A stretch of DNA of 64,000 nucleotides, from positions 62,001 through 126,000 of the forward strand of contig CAAFXG010000389.1 in the NCBI GenBank assembly GCA_900766925.1, written 5' to 3'. Position numbers and translations under genes: made by a program. The notes under the pieces are model-generated. The model was not told the DNA's origin, made no database searches, and was given only the letters and a program-made list of their open reading frames with translations. Shown here piece by piece: positions 25,350 to 33,325 of this stretch (its first letter is position 1; each line of letters begins with the position of its first letter). Origin of the DNA: Lachnospiraceae bacterium. Lineage in GTDB: Bacteria > Bacillota > Clostridia > Lachnospirales > Lachnospiraceae.

Positions 25350-26690
25350 ATGAAAACAATTAATAAAATACTAAATAATAAAATAACACCGGTTTTGTTA
25401 TATATTGTAGTTATTGCATTTATACATATATTTGGATATAGCAGGTATGGTGATGATTTACTTGTGACAAGGACATTAAGACCTGATTTATGGGAAGAAA
25501 TAAGTGGAATTTTGGGTTTGTATTCGGAGTGGAGTTCCAGATTGATAGTTAATGCGTTCATTATGGTGATGATGCATTTTGATTACAGAATTTGGCTTAT
25601 ACTTGATGTTTTTATGATGTATATAATATATAAGCAAATTGTGTATTTATGTTTTGATGAAGATACGGTTCAGTCGAGATATATTACTGCCGGTGTTCTT
25701 ATGCTGTTTCCGATGGAAGTAGCAGTTGAGGTAGGCTGGGTTGTGACGAGTATGAGTTATATCTGGCCAGCAGCAGCAGCTTTTGTTGCCTGCAGGATAA
25801 TTAAAATGTCTTATAAAGAGATAAACATAAAATGGTATCAATGTGTATTGGCTGTGATTTGTACCGTATTTGCCACAAATAAGGAAGAAATATCAGTGAT
25901 GTTTGTGATTATATTTGGTTGGGCGTTGGTTTGTCTTATAAAAAGTAAAAAGACTTATTTGATAGTTGGCATGCAGTTTGTTTTATCTGCCGTTGCAGTT
26001 GTTTTTCATGCCATAACACCCGGAAATCAGGTTAGGTATGATAAATTGTCCTATGAGACTGCTATAAATTATACGTTTATCGACAAAATAGAGATGGGCT
26101 TTTCAGGAACTGTTAGACGATTATTTCTGCAAAACAATTATATGCTGTTCTTTTTGCTGCTGGTTATGATGGTGTATATCTATATGTTTTCACCGGATAA
26201 AAGAGACAGGTATGTAATAACGATACCCTTTGTTATGTGGTGTACGGTTGGGGTTTTATGCGGAAGCATATTGGATTATCTTATACAATCTGAAGAATAT
26301 ATTAGACTGTTTGGTTTTGAGAAAACAATATCTGATGGGAAATATTACAGTGTTATGCCGTGCTTTTTGTTTGTTGTGTTTGCAATTTACGCTACTACTA
26401 TTTTCTTTTCTGTTTATAGAATAGTACAGGAAACAAAAACAACAATTAATATATGTGTATTGCTTATGGCGGGATTTGCGGGCAGAATGGTACAAGGATT
26501 TGCAAATGTAGATTCTACTCCTTTCTTACGGACATACACATTTTTATATTTTTCCATTGTTTTCGTTATATCATATTTTTTAAATATGGCTTTTGAACGT
26601 TCGGAAGGTGAATACAAAAAAATGTGGCATGTTATACTTGCATCTATGTATTTTATTGGCGTGGGGCATAACGTTTTACTTTTGGTTTAG
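25350..26690 (+). CDS. Multi-pass membrane protein, GT-C-like (DUF6056/GtrII-type), copy 2
   Basis: A 446-residue paralogue of the preceding gene, 12 bases away. The landmarks occur in the same order and at nearly the same positions: YGDD near residue 35, EWSSRL near 61, MLFPMEVAVEVGW, YIWPAAAA, KWYQ, ATNKEEISV and PGNQVR near 224. About 10-11 transmembrane segments are evident. The two proteins are clearly divergent rather than recent duplicates, suggesting distinct donor or acceptor specificities. Probable role: extracytoplasmic glycosyl transfer with the product of the gtrB-like gene. It could instead be a non-enzymatic polymer export factor. Confidence 0.65.
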   Translation: MKTINKILNNKITPVLLYIVVIAFIHIFGYSRYGDDLLVTRTLRPDLWEEISGILGLYSEWSSRLIVNAFIMVMMHFDYRIWLILDVFMMYIIYKQIVYLCFDEDTVQSRYITAGVLMLFPMEVAVEVGWVVTSMSYIWPAAAAFVACRIIKMSYKEINIKWYQCVLAVICTVFATNKEEISVMFVIIFGWALVCLIKSKKTYLIVGMQFVLSAVAVVFHAITPGNQVRYDKLSYETAINYTFIDKIEMGFSGTVRRLFLQNNYMLFFLLLVMMVYIYMFSPDKRDRYVITIPFVMWCTVGVLCGSILDYLIQSEEYIRLFGFEKTISDGKYYSVMPCFLFVVFAIYATTIFFSVYRIVQETKTTINICVLLMAGFAGRMVQGFANVDSTPFLRTYTFLYFSIVFVISYFLNMAFERSEGEYKKMWHVILASMYFIGVGHNVLLLV

Positions 26691-26708
26691 AATAAAAGAG
26701 GTTTTTTT

Positions 26709-27506
26709 ATGAGAGAAATAAATTATAATGAACATATATTTTCTATTTGTGCGTATAAGGAATCTGCATATTTGGAAACCTGTATAAAATCAATAATAAG
26801 GCAGACAGTAAAATCCGACATTATAATTTGTACATCTACACCAAATGAATATATATTTAATCTTGCGGATAAATATAATCTGTCAGTGCATGTAAGGAAC
26901 GGTGAAAGTGATATACGCAATGACTGGAATTTTGCATATAACACAGCGGATAAACCATATGTGACTGTTGTCCATCAGGATGACGTATATTCGAGAAGAT
27001 ATACGGAGCAGCTTAAGAGTAGTATAGAAGCTGCGAATGGTGAGTTTGATATATATTTTACTGATTACAGACCGCTTAAGAAACATGGGATTAGGATTGA
27101 TGCCAATTGTATTATACGAGGCTTGTTAAGACTTCCGATGAGAAGTAAAAGCATGTCCGGTAATAAACACATGAAGAGGCTTATATTGTCACTCGGTAAT
27201 TCAATATGCTGTCCAACAGTTACCTACAACAAAGCAAAGCTTGGAAAAGATGTTTTTACATCAGAAATGAAATTTAATATTGACTGGGATACCTTCCTTA
27301 AATTGGCAGAAAGGGAAGGAAGATTTCTATATAATACTCATGTAGGAGTGTTATACAGAATACATGATGAGGCTACAAGTAAGGAATTTATTGACACAAG
27401 AGGAAGGGAAACAGAGGACAGAAAGATGTTTATGAAATTCTGGCCCGAATGGCTTGTTGATTTAATAATGATATTTTATAAAAAAGCTTATGAAACTTAC
27501 TTTTAA
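26709..27506 (+). CDS. Family 2 glycosyltransferase
   Basis: A 265-residue GT-A-like transferase, last gene of the glycan island. The start is FSICAYKESAYLETCIKSI, with VHQDDVYSRRY as the metal-binding block near residue 95 and a conserved FNIDWDTFLKL acceptor-site helix. The N-terminal strand has CAYKES in place of the more usual YN motif, as in a subgroup of GT2 enzymes. AAAAGAGG lies just before the ATG. A weak hairpin follows, and then the pilus promoter. Confidence 0.82.
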   Translation: MREINYNEHIFSICAYKESAYLETCIKSIIRQTVKSDIIICTSTPNEYIFNLADKYNLSVHVRNGESDIRNDWNFAYNTADKPYVTVVHQDDVYSRRYTEQLKSSIEAANGEFDIYFTDYRPLKKHGIRIDANCIIRGLLRLPMRSKSMSGNKHMKRLILSLGNSICCPTVTYNKAKLGKDVFTSEMKFNIDWDTFLKLAEREGRFLYNTHVGVLYRIHDEATSKEFIDTRGRETEDRKMFMKFWPEWLVDLIMIFYKKAYETYF

Positions 27507-27510
27507 GAAT

Positions 27511-27549
27511 GGAGCTTATGAAAATTTTTTGAGACAAAAGCTCTTTTAT
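27511..27549 (+). terminator. Weak terminator at the end of the glycan operon
   Basis: GGAGCTT at 27511-27517 pairs with AAGCTCT at 27538-27544 (one G-T pair) across a 20-base loop, followed by TTTATTTTT. It separates the glycan genes from the pilus genes, though read-through is possible. Confidence 0.4.
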
Positions 27550-27551
27550 TT

Positions 27552-27582
27552 TTGAATGTAGTGTGATAAAATAATCTATAAT
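27552..27582 (+). promoter_or_regulatory. Putative promoter of the pilB-pilT unit
   Basis: A perfect TATAAT at 27577-27582 is preceded by TTGAAT at 27552-27557 with a 19-base spacer, longer than ideal. It lies 26 bases ahead of the pilB ATG, so there is no room for a leader riboswitch. Confidence 0.45.
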
Positions 27583-27608
27583 TATATTTTTATGAGAGGG
27601 AATTTACT

Positions 27609-29330
27609 ATGCGAATAAGTGGTGGAAGAAAAAAAATCCGTGTAGGTGACTTGCTTGTTGAAGCGGGGGCTATTACTGAGGAAGAGCTTCAGGAGGCACT
27701 TGCCTATCAGAAGGAGAACGGAGGACGTATCGGTAATGTAATTATGGAGCTTGGTTTCATCAGCCAGGAGCTTCTTGTTACAGTTCTTACGACACAGATG
27801 GGTATTGACTTTGTTGAGCTTAAGGCATGTAAGCTTGACGAAGATATTATCAGATTAGTACCTGAGAATCTTGTCAACAAATACAAGGCAGTTCCGATTG
27901 GCTATGATGAGAATAATCCTAACGTGTTAAGGGTTGCCATGGCTGACCCAATGGATTTGAATGCCATAGATGATATCGGTATTGCTACTAATACTCAGGT
28001 TGAACCATTGCTTGCAATGGAGGATGATGTAATAGAGACCATCAATAAGTACTTTGGTAACAGTCAGGCTATGGAGGCTGCTGAACAGTACAGAAAAGAA
28101 ATGGAAGAATCAGGACTTTCTGCTGCAGAGGAAGAGGCACTTAATGAGGATATAGAGAATTCTCCTGTCGTGCTTCTTGTTAAGCAGATTATTGAGGGTG
28201 GTGTACGACAGAGAGCTTCAGATATACATATTGAGGCACTTGAGACAAGCGTCAGGGTAAGATACCGTATAGACGGTGCGCTTAAGCAGGTAATGTCTCT
28301 TGATTACAGTCTGCTGGCAGGTATTTCAGCACGTATTAAGATTATAGGCGGCATGGATATCGCCGAGAAGAGAAAACCGCAGGATGGTCGTATTACCATT
28401 ATGGTTGACAGAAGGGAGTATGATGTCCGTGTATCGATTCTTCCTACCGTATATGGAGAGAAGACCGTTATGAGACTTACTTCCAAGGATGGTCTTACCA
28501 AGCCTAAGAGTGCCCTTGGATTTGGACCGGACGAGCTTAAGGTGTTTGATGGAATTTTAAGTAATCCACATGGAATTATACTTGTAACGGGACCTACAGG
28601 TTCAGGTAAATCAACCACACTTTACACATCACTCAGTGAGCTTAATACAGAGGATGTTAACATTATCACGGTTGAAGACCCTGTTGAGGCTAATATCAAT
28701 GGTATTAATCAGGTACAGGTTAATGTAAAGGCGGATATGACATTTGCTGCAGCGCTTCGTTCAATTCTCCGTCAGGATCCGGATATTATTATGATAGGAG
28801 AGATTCGAGACGGTGAGACGGCTCAGATTGCGGTACAGGCCGCTATCACAGGTCACCTTGTTGTTTCGACACTCCATACCAACTCTGCAGCTTCTACTGT
28901 AACTCGTATTATTGATATGGGTATTGAGCCGTATGTTGCGGGTGATGCACTTGTTGGCGTTATTGCACAGCGACTTGTACGTAGATTATGTACATCATGT
29001 AAGGCTCCTAGACTGGCTGAAGAAGATGAGAAGAAGATTCTTGGTGTTAAGGATTTGGATGAGGATGTAATTGTATACGAACCGGTTGGATGTCCTCTCT
29101 GTGGCGATACAGGATATGCGGGACGAATCGGTGTATATGAGATGATGCCGGTATCCAAGGAGCTTCAGGCGGTTATTGCCAAAGGAGCAACGGCGGACGT
29201 AATTGAGAAGCAGGCTTTGTCGGAGGGAATGATAACACTTAAGATGGGAGCCGCCAAGCATGTTCTTAATGGAATAACATCACTTAGTGAAATGAAGAAG
29301 ATTACATATGAGACCGGTGATGAATATTAA
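27609..29330 (+). CDS. pilB: Type IV pilus assembly ATPase PilB (GspE family)
   Basis: A 573-residue hexameric ATPase that powers pilus extension from the cytoplasmic side. The N-terminal MshEN region (about residues 1-150) contains two tandem repeats that begin RVGDLLVEAGAIT and RIGNVIMELGFIS, the pattern known to bind cyclic di-GMP in MshE-type ATPases. The core has Walker A GPTGSGKSTT near residue 327, Asp box IITVEDPVE, Walker B DPDIIMIGEIRD and a His box. The four-cysteine zinc site (CTSC...CPLC) is present near residues 460-500. The length is standard. It leads the + strand pilus locus with pilT and pilC. Confidence 0.96.
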   Translation: MRISGGRKKIRVGDLLVEAGAITEEELQEALAYQKENGGRIGNVIMELGFISQELLVTVLTTQMGIDFVELKACKLDEDIIRLVPENLVNKYKAVPIGYDENNPNVLRVAMADPMDLNAIDDIGIATNTQVEPLLAMEDDVIETINKYFGNSQAMEAAEQYRKEMEESGLSAAEEEALNEDIENSPVVLLVKQIIEGGVRQRASDIHIEALETSVRVRYRIDGALKQVMSLDYSLLAGISARIKIIGGMDIAEKRKPQDGRITIMVDRREYDVRVSILPTVYGEKTVMRLTSKDGLTKPKSALGFGPDELKVFDGILSNPHGIILVTGPTGSGKSTTLYTSLSELNTEDVNIITVEDPVEANINGINQVQVNVKADMTFAAALRSILRQDPDIIMIGEIRDGETAQIAVQAAITGHLVVSTLHTNSAASTVTRIIDMGIEPYVAGDALVGVIAQRLVRRLCTSCKAPRLAEEDEKKILGVKDLDEDVIVYEPVGCPLCGDTGYAGRIGVYEMMPVSKELQAVIAKGATADVIEKQALSEGMITLKMGAAKHVLNGITSLSEMKKITYETGDEY

Positions 29331-29365
29331 AAGTCATACAGATAAGATATAAGGAGAGTATAGAT

Positions 29366-30418
29366 ATGTTAGATATGAAAGAAGTGCTCGCTTTTGCAGT
29401 TGAGCAGAATGCATCCGATGTACATATAGCCTGCGGTATTCCGCCTAAGCTTAGGATTCATGGTAAGCTTACAGAGATTGAACTTCCGCCTCTTACGCCT
29501 GCTGATGTTGCCGAGGTAATTGGTTCGACAATGCATGAGAGGCATAAGCAGATACTTAAGGAAAGAGGAGAGGTCGATTTTTCATATGCATCGGCAGAGA
29601 CCGGTCGTTTCCGTGTTAATGTGTTTATGGACAGAGGCAATATGGCTGCTGCATACAGAAAGGTTGATACTGTTATTCCAAGACCTGATATGCTTGGTAT
29701 TCCTGAGGCTGTTGTTCAATTGTATAAGAAGAAGAGAGGTCTTGTTCTTGTAACGGGTCCTACAGGTTCCGGTAAATCGACAACCCTTGCATCAATTATT
29801 AATAAGGCCAACGAGAATTTGACGGATCATATCATCACGCTTGAGGATCCTATTGAGTATGTGCACAAGCATAAGAAGTCGGTTGTAAATCAGCGAGAGG
29901 TTGGCATGGATACACTTTCGTATGCCAATGCCCTAAGAGCTGCTCTCCGTGAGGATCCTGATATTATTCTTGTAGGAGAGATGAGAGACTTAGAGACGAT
30001 TTCAACAGCCATTACTGCTGCTGAGACCGGACACCTTGTATTTTCAACACTCCATACAATTGGTGCTGCATCTACGATAGACCGTATTATCGACGTGTTC
30101 CCGACTCATCAACAGCAGCAGACGAGAATACAGCTTGCAATGATTCTGGAGGGTGTTATTTCACAGGCACTTATTCCTACCGTGGATGGCAACGGACGAG
30201 TTGCAGCCTTCGAGGTAATGCTTGCCAGTCCTGCGATTAGAAGCTTGATTCGTGAATCTAAGAACCATCAGATTCAGTCAACAATTCAGACAAGCAGGGC
30301 GCAGGGAATGATTACGCTTGATGATTTTATTATTGATTTGTTTAAACAGGGACGTATTTCAAGAGATATGGCACTAACCTATGCACAGGATCCTGTCAAT
30401 ATGAAAAAACAGATGTAA
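29366..30418 (+). CDS. pilT: Type IV pilus retraction ATPase PilT
   Basis: A 350-residue GspE-superfamily ATPase that depolymerises the pilus. The N-terminal PAS-like domain has QNASDVHIACG; Walker A GPTGSGKSTT is near residue 130, then ITLEDPIEYVH, DPDIILVGEMRD and TGHLVFSTLHT. The AIRSLIRE element typical of PilT (AIRNLIRE in most) is at about residue 287. A dedicated retraction motor marks the locus as a type IV pilus rather than a type II secretion or competence pseudopilus. It is preceded by AAGGAGAG and follows pilB by 35 bases. Confidence 0.96.
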   Translation: MLDMKEVLAFAVEQNASDVHIACGIPPKLRIHGKLTEIELPPLTPADVAEVIGSTMHERHKQILKERGEVDFSYASAETGRFRVNVFMDRGNMAAAYRKVDTVIPRPDMLGIPEAVVQLYKKKRGLVLVTGPTGSGKSTTLASIINKANENLTDHIITLEDPIEYVHKHKKSVVNQREVGMDTLSYANALRAALREDPDIILVGEMRDLETISTAITAAETGHLVFSTLHTIGAASTIDRIIDVFPTHQQQQTRIQLAMILEGVISQALIPTVDGNGRVAAFEVMLASPAIRSLIRESKNHQIQSTIQTSRAQGMITLDDFIIDLFKQGRISRDMALTYAQDPVNMKKQM

Positions 30419-30471
30419 TATACACAGACTTGTGCACAATTAACAAATTTTACAAAAATTATATACATATA

Positions 30472-30500
30472 TTGCAAAAAATTATGAACTAGTGTATTAT
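30472..30500 (+). promoter_or_regulatory. Sigma-A-like promoter ahead of pilC
   Basis: TTGCAA (30472-30477), a 17-base spacer and TATTAT (30495-30500) lie 66 bases before the pilC ATG. The 5' leader contains a perfect tandem 11-base repeat, TTGTTCAAATT, at 30516-30526 and 30527-30537. No aptamer-like structure is visible. Confidence 0.55.
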
Positions 30501-30566
30501 CAATTAAGATACATATTGTTCAAATTTTGTTCAAATTTATTAAAATTTTGGGTCGGAGGAATTAGA

Positions 30567-31772
30567 ATGGCACAATATCATTACAGAGCCATGGACAAAA
30601 ACGGTAAGAATAAGAAGGGTACCGTTGAGGCTGTGAGCGAAGAAAAGGCAAAAGAGAAACTTAAGGCCGAAGGCTATATGGTCCAGGAACTTAAGGAACA
30701 GGGTACCGGAGCTAAGAAGGTTGGTCGTAAGAAGGTTAAGGATAAGGATCTTGCAGTGTTCTGTAAGCAGTTTGGATCTGTTCTTAATGCCGGTGTTACT
30801 ATTATTGCAGCGCTTGAGATGATGTCAGACCAGCTTGATAATAAGACATTACAGACTGCACTTAGGGAGACACAGGCCTATGTACAGAAGGGTGGTACGT
30901 TGGCAGATGGATTAAAACTTAATCCCAAGGTATTCCCTCCAATCATGGTTAACATGGTTGCAGCCGGCGAGATGTCCGGTAATCTTGAGATTTGTATGGA
31001 GAGACTTACAACACACTTCGAGAATGCTAATAAGCTTCAGTCGAAGGTTAAGGGCGCAATGACCTATCCTATTGTTATCCTGATAGTTGTTATCGCAGTT
31101 GTGTGTGTGCTTTTGGTAGGTGTTATTCCTGAGTTCGCTCAGATGTTTGATGATTTGGGTTCGGAACTTCCTAAGGCAACACAGATGTTGGTTGATTTAA
31201 GTGGATTCTTACAGCATAAGTGGTATATAGTTGTCGCAATAGTAGCAATTGTTGTATTTGTGTTCAAATTCATCGGAAGTACAGATGCAGGCGAACTTCT
31301 GTATGCTAAGATTGGTATGAAGTTCCCATTATTTGGAACTCTTACGATTAAGAATGCAGCAGCTACATTCTCTCGTACAATGGCGACACTTATGGCATCG
31401 GGTATTCCTCTTATTGACTCAGTTGAACAGGTTGCCAAGATGATTAAGAACAGGATTATCAGAGAAGACTTACTTGCAGCTAAAACACAGATTGCCAAGG
31501 GTGTTCCACTTTCTAAGCCACTTAGAGATATGGAATATATGCCACCAATGTTGTCACAGATGACTAAGATTGGTGAGGAGACAGGTAACATTGAGGATAT
31601 GATGGACAAGGTTGCTGATTATTACGAGATGGAAGTTAATGATGCAACAGATGCTCTTACTTCAATGCTTGAACCTATGATTATCGTACTTATGGCGGTT
31701 GTTGTCGGTGGTATAGTAATTGCCATCTATTCACCAATGCTCAGCATGTACGATGCGGTTGATAATTATTAA
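30567..31772 (+). CDS. pilC: Type IV pilus inner-membrane platform protein PilC
   Basis: A 401-residue polytopic membrane protein on which PilB and PilT act. It contains two type II secretion F domains (about residues 65-190 and 270-390), each with the pattern FCKQFGSVLNAGVTI / FSRTMATLMASGIPL, and three transmembrane helices. The frame is open upstream from 30492, but the ATG at 30567 with GGAGGAATTAGA before it begins AQYHYRAMDKNGK, the normal PilC/GspF start. The length is typical. The major pilin gene follows after an 83-base gap with its own strong ribosome site. Confidence 0.95.
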   Translation: MAQYHYRAMDKNGKNKKGTVEAVSEEKAKEKLKAEGYMVQELKEQGTGAKKVGRKKVKDKDLAVFCKQFGSVLNAGVTIIAALEMMSDQLDNKTLQTALRETQAYVQKGGTLADGLKLNPKVFPPIMVNMVAAGEMSGNLEICMERLTTHFENANKLQSKVKGAMTYPIVILIVVIAVVCVLLVGVIPEFAQMFDDLGSELPKATQMLVDLSGFLQHKWYIVVAIVAIVVFVFKFIGSTDAGELLYAKIGMKFPLFGTLTIKNAAATFSRTMATLMASGIPLIDSVEQVAKMIKNRIIREDLLAAKTQIAKGVPLSKPLRDMEYMPPMLSQMTKIGEETGNIEDMMDKVADYYEMEVNDATDALTSMLEPMIIVLMAVVVGGIVIAIYSPMLSMYDAVDNY

Positions 31773-31855
31773 TGGCAACCGCTGGAATGTTGGATATAAC
31801 CGTTGGGCGAGGACGGCGGTTTATCATAAATAAAATATATAAAGGAGAGTAAATT

Positions 31856-32419
31856 ATGAAGAAAACAAACAACAAAGGTTTCTCACTTGTAGAGCTTATC
31901 ATCGTTATCGCTATTATGGCTATTCTTGCAGGTGCTATTGCACCAGCTCTTATCAGATACATTGATAAGTCTAGAAAGTCTAACGATGTTTCTGCATGTA
32001 AGACAATTAAGACAGCTGTTGAGACAGCAATGGGTAATGAGAAGACATATGAGCTTCTTACAGCAGGCGCTGTAACAAACAACACAACAAACTGGGTTGT
32101 AATTACACCTGGCGCAACAAGCAAGGCTGGTGTAGATATTAAAGTTTCATCAGGTGGAAATATTACAACAGATGCAACAAACTATGAGGCAAAGGCTGAG
32201 GAAGAAATTTTCAACAACATTGGAGAGTCTGTTCCAAAGCTTAAGTATAAGAAAGCTGCTGATTCTACAATCGGTCTTCCACAGGCATTCTATGTAACAA
32301 CTACAGCTGGTGGTACAGTTAAGGTTTACATTGGTAAGAATGCTCTTACTCAGGCTGACTTTGCTGATGATACAAAGGCATACCTTATCAGCCCAGATGT
32401 ATGTGACTACTATCAGTAA
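31856..32419 (+). CDS. pilA: Major type IV prepilin
   Basis: A 187-residue prepilin. The leader is 8 residues (ending in K-G), cleaved before FSLVELIIVIAIM, with the conserved glutamate at mature position 5. The hydrophobic N-helix continues to about residue 36, and a globular Thr/Ala/Lys-rich domain follows. It is the likely major subunit because it is the smallest prepilin, has AAGGAGAG ahead of it and shows codon use unlike its neighbours (ATC, CTT and ACA runs), as in highly expressed genes. It has exactly two cysteines, C48 and C183. A strong hairpin follows the stop. Confidence 0.93.
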   Translation: MKKTNNKGFSLVELIIVIAIMAILAGAIAPALIRYIDKSRKSNDVSACKTIKTAVETAMGNEKTYELLTAGAVTNNTTNWVVITPGATSKAGVDIKVSSGGNITTDATNYEAKAEEEIFNNIGESVPKLKYKKAADSTIGLPQAFYVTTTAGGTVKVYIGKNALTQADFADDTKAYLISPDVCDYYQ

Positions 32420-32434
32420 GATTTAATTTGATAT

Positions 32435-32481
32435 TATACAGTTAATTCCACTTGATTCGCCAAGTGGAATTTAACTGTATA
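32435..32481 (+). terminator. Stable hairpin after the major pilin gene
   Basis: The arm at 32435-32454 pairs with 32461-32481 with only a one-base bulge, around a 6-base loop (ATTCGC). Only a weak T-rich stretch follows. It may be a partial terminator or a 3' stabiliser that keeps pilin mRNA more abundant than the downstream messages. Confidence 0.6.
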
Positions 32482-32515
32482 TATTTATGATGAGATTATT
32501 GGGAAGGGTGGCATC

Positions 32516-33274
32516 ATGGTTGATATTGTTTTGGGGATATTGTTTTTCCTGTATGGAATTGTAATAGGAAGTTTTTTGAATGTTCTTATATTAAGAATAC
32601 CCATCAAGGAGAGTGTCACATTAAAAAGATCTCATTGTATGTCATGTGGACATGTTTTATCGTGGTATGAACTGTTCCCACTGTTTAGTTATTTATTTTT
32701 AGGTGGAAAATGCAGGCATTGTAAAGCACACATATCGGTACAGTATCCGATTGTTGAAGCAATAAACGGGGTTTTGTACATAATCCTTTTCCTCGTACAT
32801 GGATTAACGATAGAGACGTTTCTTTACTGCCTGACTGTTTCTGCCTTGCTTGCGCTAAGTGTTATTGACATGCGCACTCAGGAGATCCCGGTAGGGTTCA
32901 ACGTATTTATATTATTTATAGGACTGATTCGACTCCTTACCGATTTGGGGAATTGGAGTAATTATGTAATTGGTTTGTTTGCGGTCAGCGGTTTTTTATT
33001 CGTACTGTTCCTGATAACCAAGGGCAGAGGTATAGGATTCGGCGACATAAAACTTATGGCAGCAACCGGCTTACTCTTAGGCTGGCAACTTAATATTATA
33101 GCATTTTTGATTGGATGTATTCTTGGCTCGATTATACATCTTACATTGATGGCTGTGAAGAAGGCAGGACATGTACTGTCCTTTGGTCCGTACTTGTCTA
33201 TGGGCGTATTTATAGCAATGATATATGGTGAGCAGCTTGTGAGCTGGTACCTGAGTATGTGGGCTACCTTTTAG
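32516..33274 (+). CDS. pilD: Prepilin peptidase / N-methyltransferase
   Basis: A 252-residue membrane aspartyl protease that cleaves prepilin leaders after glycine and N-methylates the new N-terminus. The N-terminal cytoplasmic loop has the two CxxC pairs (CMSC and CRHC) of the methyltransferase domain. The catalytic aspartates lie in VIDMRTQEIP and GIGFGDIKL. About eight transmembrane helices are present. GGGAAGGGTGGC precedes the ATG. It should process all five prepilin-like proteins of this locus. Confidence 0.95.
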   Translation: MVDIVLGILFFLYGIVIGSFLNVLILRIPIKESVTLKRSHCMSCGHVLSWYELFPLFSYLFLGGKCRHCKAHISVQYPIVEAINGVLYIILFLVHGLTIETFLYCLTVSALLALSVIDMRTQEIPVGFNVFILFIGLIRLLTDLGNWSNYVIGLFAVSGFLFVLFLITKGRGIGFGDIKLMAATGLLLGWQLNIIAFLIGCILGSIIHLTLMAVKKAGHVLSFGPYLSMGVFIAMIYGEQLVSWYLSMWATF

Positions 33275-33325
33275 TCCTTAATATATTTTTAAAAAATCAC
33301 TGATTAGCGAGGGAGGCTATAGCGA

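Noticed and set aside
24057..26690. Recent tandem duplication of the two membrane genes
   Set aside because: The proteins share order and position of motifs but differ at most residues, so the duplication is old or the genes were brought together.
27507..27608. Possible cyclic di-GMP riboswitch ahead of the pilus genes
   Set aside because: The gap is only about 100 bases and is taken up by a hairpin and promoter; no aptamer-like core was seen there or in the 148-base gap before pilC.
31139..31609. 156-residue open frame on the - strand within pilC
   Set aside because: It mirrors the pilC coding frame and shows no independent start signal or family motif.
27609..33274. Type II secretion or competence pseudopilus
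   Set aside because: A true PilT retraction motor, a PilM/N/O complex and a full minor-pilin set indicate a type IV pilus rather than a Gsp or Com system.
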